64,000 nucleotides of DNA from NCBI RefSeq assembly GCF_910589235.1, contig NC_060964.1, positions 8,428,207 through 8,492,206 on the forward strand, written 5' to 3'. The stretch is from Vespa crabro (Eukaryota > Arthropoda > Insecta > Hymenoptera > Vespidae). Shown in pieces: positions 28,313-42,100 of this stretch; position 1 is the stretch's first letter, and each line of letters begins with the position of its first letter. The position numbers and the translations under genes were made by a program. Below the pieces are notes generated by a model. The model had not been told where the DNA came from and did no database searches. It worked only from the letters and a program-made list of their open reading frames with translations.

Positions 28313-28320
28313 TATATAAG
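28313..28320 (+). promoter_or_regulatory. Sip1: Candidate TATA box of Sip1
   Basis: TATATAAG lies 168 bp before the Sip1 start codon, followed by a purine-rich leader without a splice acceptor. The spacing is plausible, but the motif sits beside a TA microsatellite and may be fortuitous. Confidence 0.3.
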
Positions 28321-28487
28321 AGAGGTGTGGAAGAAGGGAGAGTAGGGGAGGAAGGAAGAAAAGAAAAAAGGGAAGGAAGAAAGGAAAGGCGTAAATCGAG
28401 AATAAGATAGCTCGCGTAGATCGCGAGTGTCGTCCGTTCATCCCTTCTGCGACGGAAAATCTGGAAAGTCAAGGTGCGAGTCTCGAA

Positions 28488-28948
28488 ATGTCGTCCCTGA
28501 AGGGCGATAAGACACCTTACGCACGTCTTTGCCACATCGTCAAGTGGGATGACTTTGACGGTTACGGCTTCAATCTTCACGCGGAGAAAGGAAAGAACGG
28601 GCAGTACATCGGTAAGGTGGATGAGGGTTCCCCGAGCCAAGCTGCTGGCTTGAAGCAAGGGGATCGAATCATCGAGGTAAACGAGATTAACATAGCCAAT
28701 GAGACTCACAAGCAGGTGGTCGAACGCATCAAGGCGTTCCCGAACGAGACGAAGCTCCTGGTGCTCGATCATGAGGCTGACGAGTACTTCAGGGCAAACA
28801 ACGTCATCGTCAAGGGCACCATGGCGAACGTCAAGGTGATCAAGACGCCGGAGAGGAATCCGAACAGCGTGGATCACGAGGAGGGATCGGACCACGGCAT
28901 CTCCGCCGACGAGGTGAGTCTTTTCTTTCTCTCTCTCCCCCCCCCCCC

Positions 28949-28987
<39 letters not shown>

Positions 28988-31900
28988 CCTTCTATCGCCT
29001 CTCGTTCTCTCTTTCGATGATTCTCCTTTGCTTGCGATTCTAATCCTCTCGAGTATTACGAATCGGTCGCACTAATTACTTATTAATGGATAAAGAAATG
29101 TCATTTGTCGGGCATTCGTAGGCGACGGAGCAACGTGGGAAAACTCGTTTTTTATAGGTTATCTCGCTTGGTGCATCGTCGTTAATATAAAAAGACAAGA
29201 ATCTACTTTCCGTCCTTCTTCGAACGTAACGTACGAGGAATTTAGAGGTCGTAGTTTTTTTTTTTTTTTCTTTTTCTTTTTTTCTTCTTCTTTTCAGAGA
29301 CACGTACGAAAACAATATTTTCAAGGATCTTTAGAATGATTAATTATTATTTTCCTCTTTCCTTAGAGAGTCTGCGTCTCGAGCAATTCGGCGAATTTCG
29401 CGGTTACGCAGCACGTGACCACACCGATAGGTTATTTTATTCGAACTATAAATACTTGTTATGCCGCTGTTTGTTCTCTCTATTCCTCTCCTAACGATTT
29501 TCAACGAGTAGATTTCGCTTTTGGGAAACGTAGTAGTACAAGTGTTTCCAACATCTGTGTTTATTCCGGCTTGGAGATAACAAGTCGAAGGAACGCTACC
29601 TTCGTCGGACAAAACGTCTATTTCGAGAAGAAGAAAAAAGAAAAAATAGCATTATTCATCATTCGATGTCTTTCGAGATAGGTCATAGATGCGAAGGGAA
29701 AACGTTGCGGCGATCGGTATAAAAATATCGATAGAACGGATCGTGCTAGGTGATTGCATTTAACTCAATGAAATGTTTTTACAGCGCATAATCTCGCTAC
29801 GGAAATATATAGGTATATATGTACGCATAAGTATATGTGCAAGATAAGACGAATGCGCGAATTGAGATGACTCGGTCGTCGTCTCTCTATCTCTATCTCT
29901 GTCTTCCTAGGGCTTTGAACTTAAGAACGAGAGCGCGAACGTGTCGCGTGTAATAAAAAATAGGAACGGAAGAGGTAACGAGGATACATTTTACGCGATA
30001 ATCTTCGTTAAAGATAGTCTATAGTTTATTAAGGTTCAGTGGGGACCAAACACGCGACTACTCGTTGATGCTCGTATATGGATTCGATCGAAGCAAGAGT
30101 ATTATAGCGATTAACTATCGTTATCGCTATAATCGTCCATGGGGTTTCGCTTTGCTAAGATGTACGGTACTTGGATATGTCCTAAATATTATAAAAATAT
30201 TATATAGTTTCGTTAGTACGTAGTATGATATTTTTCGAGCACGATTAAATATCTCGTTTACTTGTTCTCTCGTCTCGAAGCAACCCGACTATATGATAAT
30301 TCACGTCCTCCCCGGTTTATCAACGGTTTTATCGCGTATCAAACAACCGACGAAACTTTCTCCGAGTCTGCCCACGCAAATTTCATTGTCGTCATCCTTT
30401 CGTTTCATTCCTGAGGAACGGCCGAAAGGAAAAAAAATCTCAATTTTATCTAATCGCTTATCTCACTGGGCTTTATCAACGAATCGATCGAATCCGATAC
30501 TAACGAGAGAATAATCAACGCGCGTTATACAATTATCTAAATGTTTGCGCGTGATCATTTCGTTGAGACGATCTAATTGTCCGACGTGTCTTATGAAATT
30601 ATTCTTTGAGACTGGAATGAAGGATGATGGGAAGGGATGATCGATGACTCATCTCCTCCTCTACCGGGGAAGATAAAACGGCCGTGTAATGAACACTCTT
30701 ATTGTCGTACGAACGTAAATCGTCTCTAATTACATTCCATAATTCATTCGTTTTCTTTCATTTTTGCTCGTCGAAGAAGAAACGTTTCGTTTATTATTAC
30801 CTTATCTCTCTATCAAAAGATTCTCGGATAGGGATTTTTTTCTCATCTTCAATGCGATTTATCGCGCGAAATCGCGCCTGCGATTCTCAAGTCCGACCGA
30901 GGCGCAACACAACAATGCTGCCCACCCACTCACCTACGTAGTATGTATCTACGTAGATATGGTTAGGTGTACGGATAGATGCACGTAACGAGAAAAAGAA
31001 TATTTATCGGAGAGAACGATTAGCCAGAGATACTAATTACCGGATGTTTCCGTTTTAGAGAGCTCGATTCATTTCGTTGGGATTTACGATCGATCGATCG
31101 ATACACTCGTCCTTTATACGAGCCTCCTCGCGTTTCCAATTACGTAACTCGTCGTACTCGTTGGCTAATACGCTGCCCTGAATTCTTCCTCTCGTATTCG
31201 AACGAATTTGTATTACGCGGGCTTTCGAAGCGCGCGAGCATCGGTATTTCATTCGTTCGAATACACATGCCCATGCATCTATCGACGCGTGAATATTAGC
31301 GCGAGAAAACGAAAGGGAAACGATAACACTTTCTTTCTGACGTTAGGCGCATTAATTGGATATATATTCGCGTTACGTCGACGAATCGTTAGAAATTCTC
31401 TCGCTCGCACACATCGATATATATATATATATATATACATACGTGCATACATAGCACGTCGAGAATATTAGTTACACTTGGAAGAGAGAGAGAGAGAGAG
31501 ACTTTGCCTATCATCTTTCGTTTTTCGATTCGATGATCTCTTACGATATGGTCGAGAGCTCTCTTCCGGTCTTCGATGAGCTTACGTAAATTCCGCGTTC
31601 GCGTCAATTCCGGCTCTCCTCCTATATGTGTCTACTCGGTAATTCGATTTTATTGTGGATACCTATCTTTTCAAAGTATATCGCGTGATCTCTTTCCTAG
31701 CGGGCTCCTACTATTACACATTGATCGTTTCGTATTATCGATAACCCTATTAAGAAGATACTCGAAATCGGTGCTTGAAAGTTAGAAAATCGGGTCTATG
31801 CTAAATGCTAAAGAAAAAAGAATGTGTGTCCGCATTTTCTCGAAGAGGAATACTCGTATTCGGATAACGGGTATTCCAAAAAAAAGAAAAAAAGAGAAGA

Positions 31901-33756
31901 AGAAAAAAATAAGGAAAAAAGGCAGGCAAGCGATTGCAGCAGCCTCTCCTTTCTCTCCTCGAAGAATAATTAAATGGCCGTGCGTGCGTGCGTGCGTGCG
32001 TGCGTGCACGTGATCGCGCGCGCGCGAGCGAGCGAGCAGACGACAAACGACGTGTGCTCGCGTCAGGGTAATTTCAAAGCAGTAGCGTATCGGTGTATCG
32101 AACTCGTTCAACGTTGTATTTTCTGGGTCGCCGCGAAATTCCTCTCTCGTTTAGCAGGTGAAACGTCGTTCGCTGGTTATACGTAGAACGTTTCAAGGTA
32201 GCTTTGAGAGAGCTACGTTGTAAATTATTCCGCAAATACGCTTCATTCCCTCTCTTATCGGCAACGGCTGCCCGCGGTTATGTAAATCGATTCGCCTTCT
32301 TTTTTCTCCCTTTTTTTCTTTTCTTTTTTTCCTTCTTTCTTTTTTTTTTCCTTTTTTCTTTTTTTTTTTTTAAATCTGCGAAAAATCTGGCAAGGATAGG
32401 TAGAGCGTACGGCGATGACGCACCCGCGAACGCATTCTAATGCGATTTAACGAGCCGTTTAGTAGCGTAACAAAGCGTATAATCGAATATCAAAGAGCGA
32501 TTAATTTCGGTGCACACGTTTCAAGTGTCCTCGCTATTGTTGCTACGTAACGACTATTTATCGACTCATAAAGTCGAGTTTGGAATAAGAAGAAAATTTG
32601 TAGGAAACGGGTAGCAGATATGAAAATCGTGGGGCTTTGAGCGTCGGTCAGCACGATAGCCGACTAACATTATTTCGAAGGGATTTAAACGGTTTGTGCT
32701 CGGTGAAACCGGTTCTCTTCGTCGCGCATAGGCCTAACCGATGGAATTCCTTTAAGTACCGTTCAGAATTGCATCAGGCTCATCAAGGTCATCGTGATAT
32801 CTCACGAAAATCAATCCTTCTCTCTCTCTCTCTCTCTCTCTCTCCTCCGTCTATTATCTCGAAGGATTAGCCGACGTAGAGACAGAAACGCTCGACGAAA
32901 ATTTGTGTTTCCTCTTCGCGCCGAAGATAGAGAAAGTAGTGGTAATAGCAGCAGCTATTAGACGACAGTAGGTAATAGTTTAAAAGATAATCATCGAGAC
33001 GGGAAAAACCGCGCGCTCTCGACTAATCATATTTTTCTTCTATTTCTCTTTTTCTTTTTTTTTCCTGAACGGCACGATCGGTTATCGTGGAGACGACTCG
33101 AAGAGGAGGAGGGAGAGAAACGTCCGGTTAGGAATATTTGGAGGAAAAGTGGCACGCGAGGAAGGTACGTTTGACCTTGGTACGTGATACGCATTTCGTC
33201 GATAGTTCACCGGCATCGACCGGTATCGAGGGATATTGGTCAGGACGCGAACGTGACGAGTTTTTTCGATTCTCTACTTTTATTCTACGTTGATTCGCCC
33301 TCGTACTTTTTTCCAACTTCTCCAACCTCATAATTATACGGAGAAATTCCGTTTCTTTTTCAGAATGCACGAAAGTCGACCGGGTCCAACGACACGGAGC
33401 ACAGCGATAGCACGGCAACGACGGTGAATGCTTCTACGATAGCGATGACAACGACGACGATGATGACGACGACGGCTTCGTCGACGACGATGTCCTCGTT
33501 GTCGAGCGAAAACGAAGAGACGAGTATCGCTCGGGAAAACGGCAGTACCAAGTCGAGAAACAGCGAGACGACGGAGGCACATGTTCACGGAACCGGCAAC
33601 GGCACCGTCGCCGGGAACAACGAGCCCCGGCAAGGTTTGAACCTGAAGATGAGCGCGAAGGAACTCAGGGCTCAGCTGGCGGCACGGAAGAAGTACGATC
33701 CTAAGAAGGAGTCGATCGGCTTCAAGGACAAATTCGACATCGTTCAGAAACTTTAA
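28488..33756 (+). CDS. Sip1: NHERF/EBP50-like single-PDZ scaffold protein (Sip1)
   Basis: Cortical adaptor that ties membrane proteins to ERM proteins; the Drosophila homologue promotes Moesin activation. Two coding exons, 28488-28913 and 33364-33756, join at phase 0 into 272 residues. Exon 1 holds one PDZ domain (about residues 12-95) with the peptide-binding loop GYGF, followed by KVDEGSPSQAAGLKQGDRII. Exon 2 opens with a Ser/Thr/Asp-rich stretch built on ACG/ATG trinucleotides. It ends with a conserved basic tail (SAKELRAQLAARKKYDPKKE, then IVQKL at the terminus), at the place of the ERM-binding tail in vertebrate NHERF proteins. Vertebrate NHERF1 and NHERF2 have two PDZ domains; only one is present here. 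The ATG follows a stop-free purine-rich leader and is the first that gives the conserved N-terminus. Confidence 0.88.
28928..28984. repeat. C-run and (CT)n microsatellite
   Basis: CT units, a run of about twelve C, then pure CT, just inside the Sip1 intron donor. Confidence 0.93.
31979..32037. repeat. (CGTG)n, (CG)n and (GAGC)n compound repeat
   Basis: Tandem GTGC units, then CG dinucleotides, then GAGC units, all alternating purine-pyrimidine in the first two parts and therefore of potential Z-DNA type. Confidence 0.9.
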
Positions 33757-33788
33757 TTATTAAGTCGGCTAATTAAGAAGAACAAAGA

Positions 33789-33811
33789 AACAAACAAACA
33801 AACAAACAAAC
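33789..33811. repeat. (AAAC)n short tandem repeat in the Sip1 3' UTR
   Basis: AAAC units about 30 bp after the Sip1 stop codon. Confidence 0.9.
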
Positions 33812-34740
33812 AGGCAAACAAGCAAGCACAAAAAAGAAACGAAAATTGAAAGGATACGGTATCATCTCGATCGATCTAAAAGCCACGGTGTGATTCCTCG
33901 TATTTCTTGGCGGTCCTTTCTGGTTCTTGCATTTCTCTTTTATCGGCCCTTTCCCTCTCATATACTCATCGATATTATTATTACGAAGGAGCCAAGTACG
34001 TTGGCCAAATTTTATCTAGCGGTAGGAAGGCGCGTTATCGAAAAGGAACGTACACATACGATTACATCCATCCGGTCGTTGCGATAAAACCGCGACGCGT
34101 TACGTTCGTTGGCTTTGTTAATTATTGTTTTAAGCGGGAAGATCGCGTGATGAAGGTACGCGATAGATATAGATATATAGCATAGGTTATATACACAAGT
34201 ATATGGGAAAAGAGAGAAAGGACAAATTGTCGTGTTCTCGTTCGTAGAGAATCCTCTCGCGAATGCGAATACGAAAATCGGTATACGATATATAGGTGGA
34301 GAAACGTTCGGTTGGTAACGCGAGTCCGGATATACGTAATTACGAAGACACGGATAATTACGGTAAATTCGTTCCCCGAAGATGTTACCGCGATTACCTG
34401 CCATTTTCGCGGCAAAATACTTCCGGATATTCGTTCGTTAGGCAGAGCCTCCTACTTATTTTCCTCTTCCCGTCTTTCGCAATCGGTTTGTCGTCAAAGA
34501 TATTTTTTTTTTCTTTTCGTTTCTTTTTTTAAACTTTGTGTAATCCCGGGAGCGAGTCGCCCATAAATATTCCCGAAAGAAGTCGCCGATTCTTCATTTT
34601 CATCAAAAATTCGTATTTGCGTGACAAAAATTCGATGAACTCGCCTTTGGTATTGGCTCGAAGCTAGCCGCGAATAGTTTTTGAAAAACTATTTCCACGT
34701 ACGATGGAATGCAACCCAAGGAATGCTCTCAAAGCTGCTA

Positions 34741-34770
34741 TCCTCCTCCTCCTCCTCCTCCTCCTCCTCC
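34741..34770. repeat. (TCC)n microsatellite
   Basis: Ten pure TCC units. Confidence 0.95.
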
Positions 34771-37700
34771 AGATTCGTGCGCCTCTAGGATCGAGGAAAA
34801 CGTTTTCATCGTGTCGCCTTTGACACCGATCTTCGAAAGATAAGCGCAACGCCGTTATTAATCGTCTCTTTTATAAATATTTTCTCCGTCAAACTTTGTA
34901 TCCACTTACCTTTCCCACTTTCAGCCGTTCGAAAAAGTTTGCGTGTCTGGGTTGCGAAGAAACTTTGCGTTTCTCCGATCATCGAAAGGAATTTTTTCAT
35001 CGATAAGAAATAACGATAACGTCAATGCATTATTGCGGTTATCGAGATAGAAGGAAGTCGTGAAAACGTAATAGAAAGTGTAATATGTAGTCCGCTAATA
35101 TAACGTGTCCTACATGTCGATAAAATAGCAAGTAACGTGCAATTGTAAAAATGTTATTACGACGAAATGAGATAACCGAGTTTTAGCGTAGCAAGTAGGA
35201 GCGAGAATGCGCGTTAGAACGCAATCGTACAATGCTGAGAATACAATATTTTTCACGTTAGTTCGCATAGTTGGTTTACACGCTTGAATCGAGACTCGAG
35301 GAGAGTCGTAGGAACGTATATAAAAGTTAGGTTTACATCTGACTGTACGTTGCTAAATATTACGACGACATGTTGTGCAACATTCAATTATCGTTATCGT
35401 CGCTGGTACGCGCTCACCTGCATCCAACCCGAGTCAGAGACACGGATTCGTGCCGCTCGTACTAACGACTTTTGGTTTCCCTTTCTTCCTAAATCTCCAA
35501 AATGGCATCGCGATTTCTAACTCTTATTACAAACGTTCATTTAGATTTAACACGGAAATTCTATTCCACCATTATATTTCTCTTTTTCTCTTTTTACGCT
35601 AGTCCGTTGTACCGACTACCTATCTATCGACGTTAGCGCAACAACGTCAGGTTTATTCCGATTATTCAAGCCCATAACGTACGTTTCAAGTAATTTTATT
35701 GTATTCGTCGTTGAGCGACGGGATTTGCATTGAGCAATAGTATTCGATGACATTAGAGCATTAGAGCACTACTCCAAATACCGTTAGGACGACGCGCGAC
35801 TTATACTACGTTCGCTCAAAGGATCGCCTTCAAGGATCGCTAATCGTGAATGGAATTTTAATGCGCGAGCCCGTTTTCTTTGCATAGATCATCGCTGGTA
35901 CGAGGAGAGTTCGTTTATAGCATTACGTGCGAGATGCACGAAAAATCTCACTCGCGTATGCGGTTCGGTAAAACGTACAATCTCTGTGTCGTCCTCCACA
36001 ACCAATTTTCTACATCTTTCTGATTTCTTTGCTTTCGAGGATTTTTTTTATTATCTTCAGAGTCTATCGTCTTGTCGAGTCGATGCCTTCTAAAGTCGAT
36101 TAAATGGACGACACTGTCCTGTAAACTATTGTACTTTTGCCGATTTAGATATTCAAGATGTCGATGATCGTTGATCGCCGTTAAGAAGGTGACCGCCATC
36201 GTAACTTACAAACGTCAGAGAATTTTTCGAGGAAGGCTAACTCATCGACGAGAGCTATAAATCGTATTACGTGGCTATAAATTGTAATCGTTCAATCGTC
36301 TCCTAATAACACACGTAAGCACGTCAATCACGTTTTCTGCAATACGTTTGATCGTTGTAAAATGTAAATATTAGAAGTCGTGTGCCAGTTTCGGTGCAAC
36401 GATCACGATGAAAGGGTGGATACTACGTTTATACGAAATCACGGCCCCGCTTATATATTTGCAACGTTTCTTTTTTTCTTTTTTTTCCTTTTTTTTTTTC
36501 TTTAATCTCATTTTATCTCTTACTACCAACGGTCGATAGTTACTCACTACTTTTCAAGTAAACATTTATTATAATGGATCGGATAGATTCGAGAGAGACG
36601 ATGTATATTTTGTTTAGTCAAAAGTCGTAATCTTTTCTATCGATTGGTTGCACCGAACTTTTAAAATGTATATAATTATAAGCACATATACATATGCACG
36701 GTTCTTTTTTTTTTTTTCCTCCATTCTTCCCGTAAGAATGGAACGTGCACGTTGTTATGGTTATCGAGCGCACATAAAGATGTTAATTACGTTAGTTTAA
36801 GTTTACTATTTTCTTGTTTGATTATAAGACTTAGTTATTGTGTTACTCATTGTAGTACGCGCTTACGCGCGTACCTACTGTCTATTTACATAAAACGTCG
36901 ATGTACGTGTTATTATTCGTTTACATTATTTCATTCAATATTTTATTCTTACCAATTTACGCAACCAATTTCCTGTGCCCCTAAATTAATGCAAAGTATG
37001 TCGGTCAACAACGTTGGTCGATCCGTCGGTAATGACACGATCGACGGTTATCGATAATTACCAATGTTCGATAATTTCCAAATTCTGAAGGTGGCGCCAG
37101 TTTTCACTTTTCCGATCGGATTCGTTAGCACGAATTTTTAACGAATTTTTTAAACGCTTAACGGACATTCTCGCTGAAAAACGGTAGGAGGAAACAGCTC
37201 CGATGTACCTTGATGACTCGGCGATAACTTTTAAGGATGGTGTGAGTATATTAGTTTTAAGCAATCTATACGTTCTTCATGATTACTTTTCAAATAATGT
37301 AGATTTGATGTAACACGGTACAAAGAACGGCTTGTTTCCCTTTTTTTTCTTTTCTTCAAGAAATTAAGATGACGCAATTACGTCGTCCCTTCTGGACTCG
37401 ACTTTCAAGCATAAAAACGTTAATTGCCGACGAATCGTAAAATGGAACGTAAAAATTCTATAAAATCACGTAAAAGAAATAACGACGATCGTTCACGTAG
37501 ATTCGTTAGAATCGAATCGCGTACAAATTCGAAGAGAACTCTTTGTATGCAATTGCATACGATTTATGGAATTTACGAATCGTTTGTTATTGGCGGAAGC
37601 TATCGGTAACTTATTAGCTTCATTCTGTTCTGGATCAGAGAGGGAAACAGAGAGAGAGAGAGAGACGTAGCTCGTGAGTACGAGAGAGACGAGACGACGT

Positions 37701-37808
37701 AAAGCTAGGCAGAGGGAGCGAGAGAGAGAGCGAGAGGCGGACATATATGGTCGCGGGGTCTGAGAAGCTCTCAGGTTACGCCGTCGGCGCTAACGGTTTT
37801 CACGATGT

Positions 37809-37810
<2 letters not shown>

Positions 37811-37856
<46 letters not shown>
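37811..37856. repeat. (CT)n microsatellite
   Basis: Pure CT dinucleotides. Confidence 0.95.
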
Positions 37857-37857
<1 letters not shown>

Positions 37858-38329
37858 ACGCGTACAAATGTTACATATATACACTTATATACATGTATAC
37901 ATATGTACATATATCTTTCTTTCTCTCCCTCGTTACTGCGATCTCTTCTCGCGCTCGTCGCCTGTCTTTCTCTCACAGTTATCCGTCGTCTCGCTCGAGC
38001 AACGACCAAAAATATCGACGGGCAAGCAGAGGATGAAACGAAGATAGAGCGATCGCGGGCGTGCATGCTCGTTGGTCCAAGGGAGATGGACGATGCGCGA
38101 TTAGAAGAGCACTCGCTGCATGGCGCGCGTGATACATAGAAGAGGAGGCGGGGTTTTCGTTATTTCGAGATTATCGGGGATTGCCTGCTTTCTGGAATCG
38201 TGCCGATCATTTCTCGTTTGGACCATCCGATATCATCGAGCGTTCCCTCGATCTCGAATGCATGGCGCTCGGTCATACGATCTTATTTGCAATGGTGCAT
38301 CGATCAACGACGACTTTCATGCAAACGGA

Positions 38330-38330
<1 letters not shown>

Positions 38331-38360
<30 letters not shown>

Positions 38361-38364
38361 CCAT
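38331..38364. repeat. (ATCC)n microsatellite
   Basis: ATCC units with one G substitution. Confidence 0.92.
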
Positions 38365-38516
38365 GCATTTCATTCGCACGAAAGGATTTCTTCTAATGAC
38401 GCATTATCTTTTAATGTCTCTTTCAAAGATAAGAGATCTATGACGCAGTCATATAGCTCAATCAGATCTATAACATGTAACCAAGTAAAAACCAAGCTGG
38501 ATTTTCTCAATGTCTC

Positions 38517-38522
<6 letters not shown>

Positions 38523-38553
<31 letters not shown>
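38523..38553. repeat. Poly-T tract, about 31 bp
   Basis: Uninterrupted T run. It could be the tail of an old retroposed sequence on the minus strand, but no element body was recognised. Confidence 0.93.
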
Positions 38554-39120
38554 CCGGTACATTGTGAAAAGAACGAAAGAGCCCGAAAAGAAGTTTTTAC
38601 TTTTAGATGCATTCGTCATGTGGGAAAAATGAAATAATGAACGAATTTTTTTCCCTCCTGTGTATATTTCTCCTTCTCAGGGCCGACGATATAAGAAACG
38701 TCGCGCAGGATTGTTCTTGCCGGCGCGTAAAACGATGCGTTTGAAATGTAAAATTCTATGAATAGAATGTGGTCATGTTACAGTGTCACCACTTTCAAGA
38801 ACGTACACTCGCCAATGTACGAATCTATACACAAGCTTTGTGCATAATAACTTTTTTCTTTCTAGCGAATAGAGGGTGCTTTCGTAATATCTCTCTCGAG
38901 AAAATTCGCTAACACGGTTAGCAATAAAATAATAAGTTCTCCCTAGGTTTTTTCTTTTTCTTCAATTTATAGGACTATTGCATAATGGTGACAAAACTCG
39001 TAAGTATATTGGCAAGAAACGATTCAGCGAGATCTCGTTGTCAATGGTGCGATTTCGTACACGTAGGTGCCGTTTCTCTCGAAATAGACATTGCCACTCG
39101 GCAAATAGATTTTCCTCGGG

Positions 39121-39176
39121 ACGCGCGCGCGCGCGCGCCGACAAATTCTTCGACGACGACGACGACGACGACGACG
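39121..39176. repeat. (CG)n and (CGA)n repeats
   Basis: A CG dinucleotide run is followed, after 11 bases, by CGA trinucleotides. Confidence 0.93.
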
Positions 39177-42100
39177 TTTTATACGACAACGTTACGTCGC
39201 TCGTAGCGCCGACCTTACTACAAGTAGTAAAACCACGCTCTTGTCAGCCATGCGCATCGACCGCGTTACAGCGAGATAGTAAGAAGAGTTTACCGCGAAA
39301 TAATAAACGGATTCTAACGGATAGTCTTTGCCAAGGGAACCACTCGATTGCGTCATCCTCGACGCTTTTAATCGATTCGTACTTTTAATTTGGAAAAGGA
39401 ATTTCCAATCGTCCTTTCTTTATTAGAAAATAGAAATGCATAATTGTACTTTTGTAATTGTCGATAGCAAAGAAGTACTTGCGTTCTTCGTTGCGTTTTT
39501 TCTTTTAGGATCGTGAACATCGTCAACCGAGGCGCAAACATAATAGGCCGGTGTCTTGTCCTGTCCTCGCACTCATAACATCTATTTCCAGAACGGACCG
39601 ACGTCTAACTTTAGATCGGCTGTTCCATATACTCGAGCCATTCGCCCACTCGGTTCCACTCGTTTGAGAGAAATCCGATAAACGAAGAAATAAGCGCCTT
39701 GGATAAAGGCGCAAAGGGTCTCCTTTCCGTTAGCACGGTGGTTACGCTCGGCTGAGTAACAACGCCAAGCGTAAAGAATTTGCTTATTTTCCTCGATCAA
39801 CTCATGCCATTTCCTTCAGATTTTTTTAATTCCCTTTGTACAATAATATCGACGACTGTCTATCGAATTCAAAAGATTTCCCAACGAGAGTGTAGGAAAG
39901 TCATATTTGGATTGTCTAAACGTTCGCGACAACGTTCCTACTTGCAGTTAGTTTCGTGACACATTATGAAAGAGGAGCTCGGAAAGTGTTACGATCTCGC
40001 AGGGACAGCGATTTCTTTCGTTTCTGTCGGCTCTAAAAGCGACGGCTCCTAAAAATATTTCGAGCATAATTCGTGAAACTTCGGTAATGTGGTTCATTCG
40101 GTCGACAACGAAGATTCAATATGAAATTTCGTTCGAGCCTGTTTCGATTTTGCCGCATGTCACGATCACTTTTCCGATCGAATTCGACGCACGTTTGACC
40201 AATATCTATCGCGTTGAAAATAGACAAATAATATCCTATAAGAATATTTAGAACGTCGTAATCTCAATAAATAAATCACATATATTTTATGGCAAAACTC
40301 GATTAATCATGGAGAAAATAAAGATCGAATTTTGTACAATATTTTATGCTATTTTCCCTTGTCTGGTCTTGTTGCAAATTTGCGAGCTTGCATCTGGCAT
40401 TTTTCTTTCTCCGATGTTTCCCGTGCTCGTTTTTCTACGAATCGCGAAGATTTATCTACGTGACTCTCTTTGCTTATTTCTCTTCGTCGTCGTATTTTCG
40501 CCTGTGAATCCGTTTAATACGAGCCTCGCGACTTTGCTATCCGACTGTGAACTCGCGCGTCCATTATCGATGCCTAAGATCTAGGGTAATACCGAGAACT
40601 ACGAATTAGGTTCCTTCGTCATCAAAGTTTCTTGAATAGAAACTTTTCAAAAACAAGATAGATAGAAATTTTTGCCGATCAACTTTTTCTCTCTTGGTGC
40701 TTTACCGAGAAAGAAAATGTTATTTTAAAAGTTACCGATTCATTCCCGGTACGCTTATATATTTTCAAAGAACAAGGCTTAGCTCGAACCGACATATACA
40801 TATACATATGCCTGTATATATGTGCACATATATATATATATATATATATATGTATCTACATATATATGCATATATATGCACGTGCGTATGTACGCTTGTT
40901 TCTCGATCCGTCTATTATCGATTTATTTCCCCTTTTTACGCTGAAACGTCTGCGCTATTTTTACGATTAACGAGGTTTAGCTAACCTTGTGACTTTTTCG
41001 ATCGGACAACCGGTCAAACGTTTCAACGGCAAAGGAATGCTTTAGCTTCTTCGTCCGGTAGTTGACTTCAATCGCGAAATTCGAAGTCAAGGCTTACTAT
41101 CTAGCGATTGCTATCTCGCCGCGAATCGGTCAGGAAAAGCAATTTTAGCCAAGAGTTTTAGCCAAGCAGACGGTGCAGATTTGAGTAATTCTCGAATAAC
41201 ATCGGCCTGATAGTCATTCGAAAAGCGCGAGTATTCGAGTTGTTAGGTATAGATTCTAATACGTAAAGATAGATTCGCCGGTGAGGGGTGATCGTGTATA
41301 TTTAGAAAAGTGCTCGGCTTGCCAGAACCAGAGAGATCTCGATGCCGTACGTGATTTCTTCCACCGAGGATTTTCTCTATCGACAAGCGGCCATATCCGC
41401 CAATCTATCCGCTTTTCAAATATTTCTCTCTCGATGTTATTTTAGCTCGATGATCGGCAATCTTATTAGGAAATAGAATGTTCAAAGGATAAATCTATTG
41501 CTCTTTCTTTCTTTATTTCTCGAACGAAAATTCGAGATTCTTTCATCGGCTCGATTCGGCTCGATAAAGAAAGTAATAAAGAAACGATGTAGAAGAGAAA
41601 AAGGAACGAGCAAGAAACGATTGGTTGGAACGAAAAATTTATTTTCGCGCGCTGGCCAAGACCCACTTTTCGCGTACCGTTCTACTTCTCCCTGTCCCTA
41701 CTTTTTTCTTCGCGAATACAATTTTTTTTGAAGAAGAATCTCTGCGAGATTATATTTTTTTTCTGGGTCCGTGTACGCGTGCGCGAGCTCAATTCGATTT
41801 AATTAAATTTCATAGATACTTGCGATTTAGGTGAACGTTAGGCGCCTCTCCCCTGAAAGTTCTCTCCTTTAAAATCATTGCCAAGGATTTGCAATCGAAG
41901 GACTCCCCGTCGTGACTCATCGACGAAGTCGAATTTTTCTCGCGTTACTAATTACTTATAAATATCTTATCGCTCAATTAAATGCTATGCAAATGTCTAT
42001 GCGGGTTTCTTTAATTAAATATCATTGTGGCGGATCGTGAAAAGAGAAAGAAAAGGATGTCGATCATTAGATCGGTATGAACGATTCGTCGACGATATAT

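Larger units (their letters stand above)
25156..28487. other. Divergent 5' flank between Rip11 and Sip1
   Basis: About 3.3 kb separating two genes that start in opposite directions. It should hold both promoters and 5' UTR exons, none of which can be fixed. It contains several CT microsatellites, a TA repeat and an A-rich stretch near 27779. No protein-like exon was recognised. Confidence 0.55.
28914..33363 (+). other. Sip1: Sip1 intron, 4.45 kb
   Basis: Begins GTGAGT at 28914 and ends CAG at 33361-33363. It contains C/CT, TA, GA, GTGC/CG and CT microsatellites and poly-pyrimidine runs. No second PDZ domain or other protein-like exon was recognised on either strand. Confidence 0.75.

Noticed and set aside
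28233..28895. 220-codon minus-strand frame over the Sip1 first exon
   Set aside because: Shadow of the Sip1 PDZ exon extended through the TA repeat.
38523..38553. Poly-T as the tail of a retroposon
   Set aside because: No element body, target-site duplication or reverse-transcriptase frame was recognised beside it.
40309..40584. 91-codon + strand frame with a hydrophobic, signal-like N-terminus
   Set aside because: No recognisable family, no splice support, and composition typical of AT-rich non-coding sequence. Left as chance unless transcription is shown.
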